In this document: positions 34,295-44,434 of the stretch, piece by piece
Position numbering within the stretch: position 1 is the first letter of the stretch
How the letters are laid out: the number at the start of each line of letters is the position of its first letter
DNA from: Lentisphaerae bacterium ADurb.Bin082
GTDB lineage: Bacteria; Verrucomicrobiota; Lentisphaeria; Oligosphaerales; Oligosphaeraceae
Assembly (NCBI GenBank): GCA_002070945.1
Contig: MWEG01000028.1
Coordinates: forward strand, 1-64,000
Reading direction: 5' to 3'
Length of the DNA: 64,000 nucleotides
Position numbers and translations under genes: made by a program
The notes under the pieces: model-generated
The model's input: the letters and a program-made list of their open reading frames with translations, nothing else
What the model was told of the DNA's origin: nothing
The model's database searches: none

Positions 34295-36991
34295 ATGGCG
34301 GAAGTGATTGAGAGAAAATTGCGCTTTGCCGGGACGTCGCCAGTCGCCTTGACAGCATCTCTGCTGGCTGCGGCGCTGAGCGTCCTAGGGCTATTGTGCG
34401 CCAGCAGCAGCATGGCTTTGAACGCATACGGGCAAGCGATGGCAATGCCGGTGGAAAAAGTCGATGCGACTAAGCTCGGGCAAGGCGCCTTGACCATATT
34501 CCCGCTGGATGCCACTCACCTGGTGTTGGCTGGCGATTTTCATGCCCCCTTGACTGCGGAAGTCGCACGCTGCTTTGGCAAACGCCTGGAAGTAGCGGAT
34601 CAAAGGTTTTCGGCTGGCGAGCTTGAAGCCTGGGCGCATCGGTTTTTCTACAACTATGCCGTCGCCTCGGTGATGGCGGAATGCCATTTGCCCATTCGCA
34701 ATCGCTTTGAGAAGGCGGGATATTTCCGGCTGAGCGACGGCGAAGGTGCCGCGCTGCCGCTGTCGGCGCAGGGCTATTGGGTGAATGCGGTCGGCGAATT
34801 CAGGATGCCGCGGCAGGCCATGGCAGGCCATAACATAACGCCTTTAGCTGAGCTGATTCATTTTGTCTATCTGCGCCTGGAACGCCCGCTGAAGGATGGC
34901 GAGACTATCAGGGTCAGCACGGAGGACGGAGCCCTGGAAGGGACGCTCTGCTATGAAGAAGCCACTACTGTGACCAGAGCCTTGAAAGTCAACCAAGTCG
35001 GCTATGCCGCCGACGCCCCCAGAAAATATGCGTATTTCGGTATGTGGCTGGCCACCCTGGGCGAAATGCCGGTCGATGCGTACATAGGACGGGATTTCGA
35101 GGTGGTTCGCGAGCCGGATGGCGAGGTGGCGTTCCGGGGGCGGGCGGCGCTGCGGGCAAGCGAGCAGTATCACCTCAACAAGAAACGCGGCAAAATCCCT
35201 CTGCACGGCGAGACAGTGCTTGAACTTGATTTTTCCGGCTTGACTGCGCCTGGGCGTTATCATCTTCGTCTGCCCGGCGCAGGTCGCTCGTGGAGTTTTA
35301 CCGTGGGTGACGACGCCCTTGGCGAGGCGTTTTACGTCACCACGCGCGGTTTGTTTCACCAGCGTTCCGGGATAGCGAAGATGGCCGAGCATACTCAATG
35401 GACCTTTGAACGCGATCATCCCGTGTCCTGGCGCGGCGGGTTTGCGCCTAACGAACGCCACTACGGGGACGGCCCTGAAGGATGCATTCGGGACAGCAAC
35501 GGGAAGAGGGTGAAGCTCAGGCATTTCGAGATGGTCAAGGCCACCGCTACCGATGAGGTGCTGCCAGACGTCTATGGCGGCTGGTGGGATGCAGGCGACT
35601 TCGACCGGCGCACCTACCATTTCCGCGTCGTCGAATGCCTGCTGACCGCCTATCTGCTCTGCCCAGAGAATTTTTCCGATGGCCAGCTTGATTTGCCGGA
35701 GTCAGGCAATGGCATTGCCGACGTGGTTGACGAGGCGGCCTGGGGCGTGGATGTTTGGCGGCGGGCGCAGAACGAGGCCGGGGGTGTGGGCTGCTGGCTG
35801 GAGGCGACCAGCCATCCGGTCGAGCCTAATCCGGACATTGATCAGCAGCGGTATTATCTGGCGCTGCCTACCCGTGAGAGCAGTTTGGAGTATGCGGGCT
35901 ATGCGGCTGATTTGGCGCGGGCGTACCAGCAGTCAGGCCGTCCTGATTTGGCGCAGCCGTTCCGGACTTCGGCGGAGCGGGCGTGGGCCTTTGCGCAGGA
36001 CGAGCGCAACCGAGCGGAGCGCGTGTTCACCGTCAACCCTAAGCAGGGCGAGTTGACTTTTCGCGAGCCAGCGGCGCTGCCGGGGCACCTGGTCTATCGA
36101 GCGGCCTTGTCCCTGTATCTTTTGACCAAGGAGGAAGCATATCGGGAAATTGCTGAAGGCGAAGTCTATTTCCGGCTTGCCATGCGCTATGTTTCCGAGC
36201 ATTGGCGTCCTTTTTTTCTCAGTCCCTTGGCCGAGGGCCACGGGCTGCTGAAATTCAATGCTCGTGAGTTTCGCGAGAAGGTCGTCCAGGAGGCGGACAA
36301 GCTGTTGCGGAGTCAGGACGAGTTGGCTTACCGGAACGTCAACTGGCCCTTGAACCACGGTTATTTTCAATTTATGGGGTGGGGGGCCGGGCTGCCGTTC
36401 CACAAGGGCGCTTTTTTTCTCCTGGCCTGGCGCTTGACTGGCCAGGAGAAATACCGCGCTGCGGCTTTGCTGTTGGCGGACTGGATGTTAGGCGCCAATC
36501 CCATGGGCCGTTCGATGACGTGCGGCCTGGGTTCCGTCTATCCGGTTCGCGTCCTTTCACTTCCGATGTGGTCGCGCGAAAGCCAGTACGTCGATCCGAT
36601 TCCCGGCTTAGTTCCCTACACGTTCAATGGCAGGAACCACTATCGGGCGGCCATGTCGGTGTTTCGAATTGAGGTCGAGAAGCGCTCTGACCAGAAGTTC
36701 GACGGCTGCAATGTCACCCTGCTGCCCTCAGCGTGGACTGGCGGTCGCGACCTAAGCAGCCAGGAATGCTATGATATCATCGAGGATCGCATTCCGCTTT
36801 GGCGCCGTTTTGTCAATATGGAGTCGCGGGCTGTCAACCAAAACGAATTTAGCGTATGGGAAACAATTGCGCCGGCCGCTGCTGCCTACGGCATGCTCCT
36901 GCAGCCGGGCTGGACGCCGCCGCCGGAATGGAAGCGGCGCCAGCCCAAGAAGACGCTGGCTGAATTGCCGGGAGCGATCTTCCTGCCTTGA
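34295..36991 (+). CDS. Glycoside hydrolase family 9 enzyme (endoglucanase-like)
   Basis: An 898-residue enzyme. ATG 34295 is the first start with an upstream G-rich site. A hydrophobic segment near residues 15-40 is a signal or anchor. An N-terminal beta-region includes an Ig-like CelD_N-type domain (residues ~230-345; RALKVNQVGYAADAPRKYAYF). The GH9 (alpha/alpha)6 barrel follows, with GGWWDAGDFDRRTYHF (catalytic Asp region, ~430), GANPMGRSMTCGLG and NQNEFSVWET with the acid Glu near 850. GH9 members cut beta-1,4-glucan or related links. The catalytic residues look intact. It is convergent with the giant MBG protein. Confidence 0.88.
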   Translation: MAEVIERKLRFAGTSPVALTASLLAAALSVLGLLCASSSMALNAYGQAMAMPVEKVDATKLGQGALTIFPLDATHLVLAGDFHAPLTAEVARCFGKRLEVADQRFSAGELEAWAHRFFYNYAVASVMAECHLPIRNRFEKAGYFRLSDGEGAALPLSAQGYWVNAVGEFRMPRQAMAGHNITPLAELIHFVYLRLERPLKDGETIRVSTEDGALEGTLCYEEATTVTRALKVNQVGYAADAPRKYAYFGMWLATLGEMPVDAYIGRDFEVVREPDGEVAFRGRAALRASEQYHLNKKRGKIPLHGETVLELDFSGLTAPGRYHLRLPGAGRSWSFTVGDDALGEAFYVTTRGLFHQRSGIAKMAEHTQWTFERDHPVSWRGGFAPNERHYGDGPEGCIRDSNGKRVKLRHFEMVKATATDEVLPDVYGGWWDAGDFDRRTYHFRVVECLLTAYLLCPENFSDGQLDLPESGNGIADVVDEAAWGVDVWRRAQNEAGGVGCWLEATSHPVEPNPDIDQQRYYLALPTRESSLEYAGYAADLARAYQQSGRPDLAQPFRTSAERAWAFAQDERNRAERVFTVNPKQGELTFREPAALPGHLVYRAALSLYLLTKEEAYREIAEGEVYFRLAMRYVSEHWRPFFLSPLAEGHGLLKFNAREFREKVVQEADKLLRSQDELAYRNVNWPLNHGYFQFMGWGAGLPFHKGAFFLLAWRLTGQEKYRAAALLLADWMLGANPMGRSMTCGLGSVYPVRVLSLPMWSRESQYVDPIPGLVPYTFNGRNHYRAAMSVFRIEVEKRSDQKFDGCNVTLLPSAWTGGRDLSSQECYDIIEDRIPLWRRFVNMESRAVNQNEFSVWETIAPAAAAYGMLLQPGWTPPPEWKRRQPKKTLAELPGAIFLP

Positions 36992-37032
36992 AAGTCAGGG
37001 TGCGCGTCGGCGCTTGCAGGGCAAAGCGCTGG

Positions 37033-40000
37033 TCACGGCGCCAGGAGTTCATTGCGCTCCAGCCAGATTGGCAGGAGGTCGAGGCTGTCGGGAGCAGACA
37101 CTCCTTCCGCGGCGTCGAGGATGTTGTCGGACAGGTCGAGGGAGGTGAAGTCTTCTATCCGTACAGCTGCCTGGTCGCCGCTGAGGAAGTTTCCTTGCAG
37201 GCGCACGGCGGCGTTTTTAGCCGCGATTCTGACTGCGGCGCGGCCTTCTGGCGCCAGGATGGCCAGGCCACTGAGTTCAATGTCTGCATCATCGTCACCC
37301 GCGATGACGACTTCGCCTCGCAGGATGACTTCGGAGCTTGGGTTGAACTCCAGTTGCGACTGCGGGTACTGCGCCGCCTCGGGGTTCTGTTCCGGGAGCG
37401 ACTCGGGCGCAGGCGCCAGCTCTTCGCTAGGTTCCAGCAAGGCGGTGATGGTCACGCTTTGGTCGATGATCCATCCTTGGGCAGGGGCCAGGTACTCTCC
37501 CGGTTCAACCAGCACTTCGCCGCCTGGGGCAACGGCGGCCAGTGCTTCTTCGAGGCTGGCGAACCGGTCGATGCCCCAGCCCGCTTCGTCTGCGGCGGGG
37601 AAGTCGTTTTGGCCTTCGCCGCAGTTCGCCTGGAGAGGGCATCTCTGGGTCACGGTCACCTGGACTGGGATTACTTTCACCATGCTGACGCCGCGCTCGA
37701 TGATGACGCCTGCATCATCGGTGCGCAGCCATTCCTGCGGCCAGGTTCCGGCGGGCAGCAGCGTGTCCGGCGACGCCCAGGTCAAGGTTGAGGATGAGCC
37801 GCTGCGGACGGCTGCGTCTGCAAAGTCCTGCGTGTCGCACAGAGCTGAGCAGGACAGCGGCTCGCCGGCGCAAATCGGGTCGGCGCTGACAGACCTCAGC
37901 CCTGGCATGGGCAGAACCGTGAAGGTGCCTCCGATAAAGTGCAGGATGCAATTTGCAGTAGAGATACTTAACGTGCCTTGCGTTATGGGATAGGTTCCTG
38001 GCGTTTCGCCTTGTTCGCGATAGAGGATGCCGACGAAAATTGCGCCTCCGGCCAGGGAGCCGTCGATGATGGTGTAGGTGTGGGTAGGGTCGGGGTGGTA
38101 CATGATCTTGCTCAAGTCATCGGCCTTCACGGTCAGGTGGCGATGTCGAATCGTCAGAGTGCCGTGTACGAGTTCGGCGTCATAGTAGGTAGGAATTTTC
38201 AAGAAGCCCAGGTAGATTTCATACGTTCCGACATTGCCGGCGTTGGCGCAGAACACGTTTCCGGTCACTGAATCGCCTGGCAGCATGGTGCCTTCGGCGA
38301 TGTAGTACTTGAACCCTGTGCCATCGCCAATTTGGTCTCCCCAGATAATGTCGTATGACTCTGCGACCACCTTGATGCGGATGCGGTGTACGGTTAAGGA
38401 TACGGGCAACGTCACCGTATCGAGCCAGGTCGATGGCTCGGGAGTGAATGTCGCCTCCCGCATAGAGACACCTGGATGTGGCACCATTGTCTCAGGAAGC
38501 GTCCATTGCAGGATTCCTGGGACCGGTTCGCCAGTATGGGGATGATAGAAGGTTCCGGTCAGCTCGGAGTCGCCGAGTTTTTGGCCATACGTCACGTCAG
38601 TGGCGGCGACTTCCCAATCTTTGATTGTGGCTGTTATTACTTCCAGGACGCCAGGTCGATAGGTCAGGGCGTAGTTTTCGTTTAGGGCAAGTGTGCCTCG
38701 TTTGATTTCGTACGTGCCCAGCCTCGTCGTCTCGGTGGCGGACAATTCACCGGTAAAGGAATCGCCGTCAACGATGGAGCCTTCAGTTATTTCGTATGTG
38801 AAAGTCGGATTGGGCATTTTGGGGAAGCGCCAGGCGTCATGGGCTTGGACGGTGACAGGGCGTTGGGTGATGGTGACAGAGCCGCTTCGCACGTTGAGCG
38901 CATAGTTGTCATTGACCCTCAGGTCGCCGGCGTTGTGGGCGTATTTGCCGACGTTTTCGCCCGGGTTGCGCGCTGGTGCCCCGATCAGTTCATCGCCTGG
39001 CAGCAGCGACCCTATGGCGACGGTGCATTCCCAGGCCGGATCCGGATCGCCATAGACTTTGCTCCAAGATTTGACAGAAATGACGAGTTGGCGTGGGATG
39101 ATGGACAGTCGGGCGCCATTGAATTTGAGTTCATAGTACTCTGGCAGTTGCAATGTTCCTTGGTTGATGGCGTACGTTCCGCGTTCCTCGCCGGCTACGC
39201 GGCTCAGGTTGCCGCTGAAGGCGTCGCCTTCCAGCAGGGTGCCCCCGATTCTGTACGTCAAGGCAGGGTCAGGCTCGCCGAACTGCTTGTACTGGCTATT
39301 TGCGTAAACGTATATGGTCAGGCGGCGGATCGTCAAGATTCCGGGGATTCGCCTGATTGTGTAGTTGTTGTTCAGGCCGTTGACTTCCGGCCAGAGTTCG
39401 TACTGTCCGGGCATTTCCCCGGCGTCGCGTCGCACCTGCACGTCAAGGACATCGCCGTCGACCAGGGGCATAGACTCGGTGCCGAATTCCCAGGCGAAGG
39501 GCGGGTCGTTTTCGCCATAGTTTTTACTATAGGAATTAACCTTGATGACCAGGGAGCGCGGGAGTACGACAATGTCGGCCATGCCGGTGACAGGGGCGTA
39601 CCAGTCACTATTGTCGGGAACGAATCGCCAGGGGCGGGAATGCGTCCCCGCGGGCAGCAATTCTGCGCCGTCCTCCCAGGACAGAGTCCCGGCAATGGCT
39701 TCGCCAGTCACCGGGTGCGTGAAGCTGCCGGTCAGGACGATGTCTGACAGCAAGGTGCCATAGTAGACATTTTGCGTATTGATGCTGTTGACTTGTGGAG
39801 TGTTCAGGCAGACTTCCAGCCATCCTTCCTGGTAGGTCATTTCATAATTGGCGGCTTCGCCCGGCAGAATTTGGATTGGGTAGATGCCGGCCGGGCTGTC
39901 TGCCGTGGCTGTGCAGACCAGCGCCGGGACCCTGGCAAAGACTCCGGGGGTGTGTTCATCTTCCCCTTGGATAAAGCCGCTGTAGGTCAGAGTCAAGGCC

Positions 40001-42555
40001 GGATTTTCGATTCCGGCGCCGCGTTCCAGCTTGGGCGCCTGGACGGTCAAGGGGGCTTTGGCGATGGTGACGGCTGCCGTGCCGCTGGCGGCGGCGAAGT
40101 TGGCGTCATCCGGGATGAAGGTCCATTCGCAGGTGTGTTCTCCGGCTGGCAGGATCGCGTCGCCCCCATCATTCCAGCGGAGCGTCCCGGGGACGGGAGC
40201 GCCGGTGATTGCGTGCGTCGCGACCGCCGAAACCGTCAGGTCATCCAGGCTGTCGCCATATACTGCCGGCGTTGTCGTCAGGCTGACTGTGATTTTGGCC
40301 GGGGTGATGGTCATGACGCCTTCTTGCGGCATTAGTTCGTAGTTGGCGGCCTGTCCTCCGGTCAGGACGATGGCGTAATCGCCGACCGGGCTGTCTATCG
40401 TTGCCGAACAGGTTGCCAGCGGCGGTTCGATGTCATCCAGGCCGTCGTTCGCGCAGAATCCTTCATATATCAGTTCAAAGACCGGGTTTGGGACTCCGAA
40501 CATCCTGCTGCAATGAGTGGCGGCGACGGTCAGCGGGGCTTTGTGGATGTGCAGGATGGCTTCTATGCTGCCGGCGTAGTGCGGGTCATCCACCACCACG
40601 GTCACAAGATACGTTCCTGCGTTGACAGGCAGTTCCGATGAGGGGCCGTAGACCGTGCCGTCGATGCCGATGCAGGTGATGACGCCGGCCAGGTCGGCTG
40701 GGTCGCTGGTCCAGGCGAAGTCGGCTGGCCTTCCATTGTAGACATGGTCGCTGTTGGTGACGGTCAGAGTAGCGGCGGCCTTGTGGCAGGTCAGGATTCC
40801 GGGGATGAAGTCCAGACGATAATTGGCGCCGCCCGCGCCGTCTTCAACTCGGAGCGTGCCCTGGGTAATAGAATAGGACTGGTCCAGGATGCCGGCATAC
40901 GCGCACGCCAGTTCGCCGGTCAGGGTGTCGCCGGCAGCCAGGCTTCCGGCGATTATGCTCCAAGTAAAGGCCGGGAATTCCTCTCCGTACGTGTATTCCA
41001 GGTCGTCGGCGGCTATGGTCAATGGGCGTGGCCTGACGGTCAGGAGCCTGGTTAGGGAGAAGACATGCCAGAATTCTGCCGCCGGGCCGGTCATGCGCGC
41101 TTCCAGGCCTGGGGCGGCCTGCCCAGCGGCAAGCCATTCGGCGGACCAGAGTCCGTCTTCCTCTTCTTGCCAGGCGGCCAGTCCGGTTTGGTCTTGGAAG
41201 CGGATGGCAACGCCTTCTGGAGTCGCCAGTCCTGGCGCCGGCCATACGGCTGAGTACTCGCGATACAGGCAGGGGAAGTCTACGGCAAAGTCATAAACCA
41301 AGTTTCCCAGGGCTGGGCTTTCGTATGCGCCGAGGTCGGCATAGCCCTGTTGTTGACGCGGCTGTCCGGCTGCGTCACCGCCGCCATCGTCATTCCAGGT
41401 TGTAGCCATGCCTCGGTTGATGGCATACGACCCGGCAGCCAGGCGGAAATTGCGGTTGTCAGGATCAACGAAGCAGACGTAGTAGCCGTCGACCCAGTTG
41501 TCATTGCTGTTGACTCCGCCAGGGCCTGCGTTAGCTGCTTCCAGGGGGACGTTGCTGTTGTTGGTCGGGCCGCCAGTGATGCCGCAATGGCTGATGAAGG
41601 CGTCGTTGTTGGAGACTTGCAGGGACGAACCCTGGTTTCCCCAGACCAAGCAGTTGAGCAGCTGGCCGCCATTTCCAGCCAGGCTGACGCCGCTGCCTTG
41701 GCGGAGGGCGGCGTTGCCAACAATGGTGCAGGCGGCGATGGTCACGGCGCCTTCTGCGTAGATGCCGCCGCCGGCTCGGGCTTCGCCGTTGGCGCCATTG
41801 CCGACGATTACGGAATTGGCGACTATGGCGCCAGGGCCGAGCAGGCGGATGCCGCCGCCGAGTCCGCCCCAGCCTTCGGCCAGGAGGTCATTGTCAGCGA
41901 TGAGGCAGGCATGGACTTGAGCGCCGCTGCGGAGTGCCAAGCCGCCCCCGGAGCGCGCCAGGTTGCCGATTACCCGGCAGCGGGTCAAGATGACATTGCC
42001 GGGCAGGAGGCCGCCGCCGCCATAACCGTCCTCGGCTCGGCCAAAGGCTCGGCCGCCCGTGATGGTGAATCCGTCGACCCTGGTCGTATGCTGGAATCTT
42101 TCAGTCTCGCCCACGAGGATGCCGCCCTCGCTGCCTTCCGGCAGTGCAAGGATCGTTTCTGCGGCGAAGTCCCAGCTTCCGGACGGTTCTGGCGCCGTGC
42201 TGTCCAACGTCCGTTCCGAGAGTGACTTCTCCTGGCCGCAAAAGCCGCCGTACAGGCTCACGCCGTCCCGGAGCAGGAAGGACATCGCCCACCCTGATTC
42301 ACTTCCCGCTTCCCGACGCATCTCCGCCTCGTAGCGGCCAGCCGCCACCCAGACTTCGTCGCCCGAGGCTGATAAGTCAATGGCTCGCTGCACGCTGGCG
42401 AGCGCTGTCGCCCAGCTTAATCCATCTCCGTTGTCGTCTCCGTCGACGCGGACGTGGCGCCTCGCTCCGTGACACCACCCTGACAGCAAAAACGCCATGC
42501 CGATGGCGACTGCCAACAATCCGCTTTTGAACCCTGGTGTGCTTAATCTTGTCAT
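37033..42555 (-). CDS. Giant secreted parallel beta-helix / MBG-repeat protein
   Basis: An 1840-residue exported protein. ATG 42555 follows AGGAGG by 8 nt and begins a signal peptide (FKSGLLAVAIGMAFLLSGWC). Residues ~25-420 form a right-handed beta-helix (many GGGI, ILTRC, VIGN, NSVIVGN turns). From about 490 to 1600 there are some 13 MBG/Ig-like modules, each starting with a pattern such as PLTIAADDLEYTYGEEFPAF or LVIKVNSYSKNYGENDPPF. The last ~250 residues form a second beta-helix-like region (VLVEPGEYLAPAQGWIIDQS). MBG modules occur in bacterial surface and adhesion proteins. No sorting signal or anchor is seen at the C-terminus. It may bind or process surface glycans. Confidence 0.82.
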   Translation of the reverse strand: MTRLSTPGFKSGLLAVAIGMAFLLSGWCHGARRHVRVDGDDNGDGLSWATALASVQRAIDLSASGDEVWVAAGRYEAEMRREAGSESGWAMSFLLRDGVSLYGGFCGQEKSLSERTLDSTAPEPSGSWDFAAETILALPEGSEGGILVGETERFQHTTRVDGFTITGGRAFGRAEDGYGGGGLLPGNVILTRCRVIGNLARSGGGLALRSGAQVHACLIADNDLLAEGWGGLGGGIRLLGPGAIVANSVIVGNGANGEARAGGGIYAEGAVTIAACTIVGNAALRQGSGVSLAGNGGQLLNCLVWGNQGSSLQVSNNDAFISHCGITGGPTNNSNVPLEAANAGPGGVNSNDNWVDGYYVCFVDPDNRNFRLAAGSYAINRGMATTWNDDGGGDAAGQPRQQQGYADLGAYESPALGNLVYDFAVDFPCLYREYSAVWPAPGLATPEGVAIRFQDQTGLAAWQEEEDGLWSAEWLAAGQAAPGLEARMTGPAAEFWHVFSLTRLLTVRPRPLTIAADDLEYTYGEEFPAFTWSIIAGSLAAGDTLTGELACAYAGILDQSYSITQGTLRVEDGAGGANYRLDFIPGILTCHKAAATLTVTNSDHVYNGRPADFAWTSDPADLAGVITCIGIDGTVYGPSSELPVNAGTYLVTVVVDDPHYAGSIEAILHIHKAPLTVAATHCSRMFGVPNPVFELIYEGFCANDGLDDIEPPLATCSATIDSPVGDYAIVLTGGQAANYELMPQEGVMTITPAKITVSLTTTPAVYGDSLDDLTVSAVATHAITGAPVPGTLRWNDGGDAILPAGEHTCEWTFIPDDANFAAASGTAAVTIAKAPLTVQAPKLERGAGIENPALTLTYSGFIQGEDEHTPGVFARVPALVCTATADSPAGIYPIQILPGEAANYEMTYQEGWLEVCLNTPQVNSINTQNVYYGTLLSDIVLTGSFTHPVTGEAIAGTLSWEDGAELLPAGTHSRPWRFVPDNSDWYAPVTGMADIVVLPRSLVIKVNSYSKNYGENDPPFAWEFGTESMPLVDGDVLDVQVRRDAGEMPGQYELWPEVNGLNNNYTIRRIPGILTIRRLTIYVYANSQYKQFGEPDPALTYRIGGTLLEGDAFSGNLSRVAGEERGTYAINQGTLQLPEYYELKFNGARLSIIPRQLVISVKSWSKVYGDPDPAWECTVAIGSLLPGDELIGAPARNPGENVGKYAHNAGDLRVNDNYALNVRSGSVTITQRPVTVQAHDAWRFPKMPNPTFTYEITEGSIVDGDSFTGELSATETTRLGTYEIKRGTLALNENYALTYRPGVLEVITATIKDWEVAATDVTYGQKLGDSELTGTFYHPHTGEPVPGILQWTLPETMVPHPGVSMREATFTPEPSTWLDTVTLPVSLTVHRIRIKVVAESYDIIWGDQIGDGTGFKYYIAEGTMLPGDSVTGNVFCANAGNVGTYEIYLGFLKIPTYYDAELVHGTLTIRHRHLTVKADDLSKIMYHPDPTHTYTIIDGSLAGGAIFVGILYREQGETPGTYPITQGTLSISTANCILHFIGGTFTVLPMPGLRSVSADPICAGEPLSCSALCDTQDFADAAVRSGSSSTLTWASPDTLLPAGTWPQEWLRTDDAGVIIERGVSMVKVIPVQVTVTQRCPLQANCGEGQNDFPAADEAGWGIDRFASLEEALAAVAPGGEVLVEPGEYLAPAQGWIIDQSVTITALLEPSEELAPAPESLPEQNPEAAQYPQSQLEFNPSSEVILRGEVVIAGDDDADIELSGLAILAPEGRAAVRIAAKNAAVRLQGNFLSGDQAAVRIEDFTSLDLSDNILDAAEGVSAPDSLDLLPIWLERNELLAP

Positions 42556-43024
42556 CCTGCTGCCCTCCTGCCGTGAACGGCGTTTGTACATGCTTTCTAC
42601 TGGTTGCCCCTCCTGTGCGCCTCTCCAAGCCCGTCGACAAAGCATAAGATAGCACCGGTTCAGTTTCTGTAAAGCGTTGATTTTAAGTATCATACAAAGA
42701 TTATCTTGCGCCTTCCGCTTTCCCTGTCTATCGTTTGAAAGCCTTTATAGTCTTGCAGATGTCGGCTCTTTCGCCTCACCTGCGTTGCGGCGTCGCCACC
42801 CTAGGCATCAAGAAGGCCAAGAAAGACTATGGCGGCAGTTGCGCTGATGTTATGGTGGGCGAGGCCAGGTGAAAGTCAGCCTCTGCGGGAATACTGGCTC
42901 TGGTCTTCCGTTGGTCTCTTGCTATTGGGCTGATAAAAGATTACATTATATGTTTTCCTGTTCCGGTTCATTGCGCGAACCGCTGCCGACATCGACGACT
43001 TTGTTCCTGTTTCATAGAAATCAC
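42556..43024. other. Divergent intergenic region of ~470 bp
   Basis: Lies between the divergent giant MBG gene and the sigma-54 activator gene. The last ~155 bp is open in frame with the activator, so a longer N-terminus is possible, but it matches nothing in the receiver fold. I see no RNA gene or strong repeat in it. Confidence 0.5.
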
Positions 43025-44434
43025 GTGAAAGCAAAGATTCTCATAGCTGAGGAAGACGAGGGCCTTTCCGAGGTTCTGCGAGGTTTGTTCCGCAGTTTGG
43101 ACCACAGGGTGAAGACCTCGTCCGACCTGAAGGAGGTGCGTCGTCTGCTGCGGGATGAGCCTTGGCAGGTGTTGTTTTGCAGCGCTGGGATGTGGCAGGC
43201 TTCTCTGGCTGACGGCGACTTGCTTGCGGCGGCTCGTCTGGCTGCGGTGCCGGTGCCTGTTGTCTTGATGGCTGCGTATGCTGAGTTCGATCTTGGCGAA
43301 GACGCTATCAAGGCCGGGGCGACCGCTTGGCTGCCCAAGCCGATTCGCTCCGCTGCGGCTATTCGTGGCCTGGAGCAAGCCCTCAGCCAGACTCAGGCGA
43401 CCGCTCTGGAAGCGCCAGCCCCGGCTGAACAACCCCCGGAGGCTGTTGAACGTCATTTTGGGGTGTTGGTCGGCGAGCACGACAGCATGCGTCAGCTGTA
43501 TGACCAGATTGACAAGATTGCAGACACGGACATGACCGTGCTTTTACGAGGCGAGAGCGGCACGGGCAAGGAGCTTTTCGCGCTGGCGGTTCACAATGCC
43601 AGCCAGCGGGCGCGGCGGCCCTTCGTGGCCGTCAATTGCGCAGCTCTGCCGGAGCAGCTGCTCGAATCTGAATTGTTTGGTCATTTGAAAGGCTCGTTTA
43701 CCGGAGCCGTCCGCAACAAGGAAGGGCTTTTTCAAACGGCCGAGGGCGGGACTCTTTTTCTGGATGAGATCGGCTCTATTTCCATCAATATGCAGCTGAC
43801 GCTGCTGCGAGTTTTGCAGGAGCGCAAAATCCGGCCAGTCGGCGGCAATGCCATGCTGTCCGTGGATGTGCGGGTCATTGCGGCTACTAACGAGGATTTG
43901 GAAAAGCGGATTCAGGACGGCTTTTTCCGGCGGGATTTGTATTATCGTCTCAGCGTCATGCCGATCATCATCCCGCCTTTGCGGGAGCGCCGCTCTGACA
44001 TTGGCTTGCTGGCGAATTGGTTCCTCAGCCAGATTTCCGGCCAGGACGGCGGCCAGTTCACGCTGGCGCCAGCGGCCTTGCAGGCTCTGGAGAACTATTC
44101 CTGGCCAGGCAATGTCCGTGAACTGGAAAATACGATCAAAAGAGCGGTGGCGCTGGGCGGCGCCGCCGGCCATGTTGTGCAACTGGATGATTTGCCGGAC
44201 AATATCCGTACGGCCGCCGCACCGCCGCCCGCCGAGCCGGTGGACGCCAGCGCTGCGGCCATGCCGTCGATAGCTGGCCAGCTGATGACGCTGAAAGCCT
44301 ATCTGCGCCAATGCGAGCGGCACTATATCCGTCAGGTCATGGATGAATGTGACGGCGACAAGAAGGCCGCCGCCAAAATATCAGGCGTCAGCCTGGGGAC
44401 TTTTTATCGCAAGTTGGAGGAGCATCAGCCATGA
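43025..44434 (+). CDS. NtrC-type sigma-54 activator with degenerate receiver
   Basis: A 469-residue protein. The N-terminal ~115 residues have the receiver fold (AKILIAEEDEG, LMAAYAEFD, AGATAWLPKPI) but Ser/Ala stand where the phospho-accepting Asp is expected (FCSAGMW, near residue 53), and Ala replaces the usual Thr/Ser. The AAA+ domain is intact: Walker A GESGTGKE (~175), GSFTGA (~223, normally GAFTGA), Walker B GGTLFLDEI, and VRVIAATNEDLE. A Fis-type helix-turn-helix ends the protein (KKAAAKISGVSLGTFYRKLEE). The start is uncertain; GTG 43025 fits the receiver boundary. The stop overlaps the lipoprotein gene by 4 nt. Confidence 0.85.
   Translation: MKAKILIAEEDEGLSEVLRGLFRSLDHRVKTSSDLKEVRRLLRDEPWQVLFCSAGMWQASLADGDLLAAARLAAVPVPVVLMAAYAEFDLGEDAIKAGATAWLPKPIRSAAAIRGLEQALSQTQATALEAPAPAEQPPEAVERHFGVLVGEHDSMRQLYDQIDKIADTDMTVLLRGESGTGKELFALAVHNASQRARRPFVAVNCAALPEQLLESELFGHLKGSFTGAVRNKEGLFQTAEGGTLFLDEIGSISINMQLTLLRVLQERKIRPVGGNAMLSVDVRVIAATNEDLEKRIQDGFFRRDLYYRLSVMPIIIPPLRERRSDIGLLANWFLSQISGQDGGQFTLAPAALQALENYSWPGNVRELENTIKRAVALGGAAGHVVQLDDLPDNIRTAAAPPPAEPVDASAAAMPSIAGQLMTLKAYLRQCERHYIRQVMDECDGDKKAAAKISGVSLGTFYRKLEEHQP

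Noticed and set aside
42694-43024. Possible structured RNA (SRP, RNase P or tmRNA-like) before the sigma-54 activator
   Set aside because: None of the conserved core signatures were found on reading the region.
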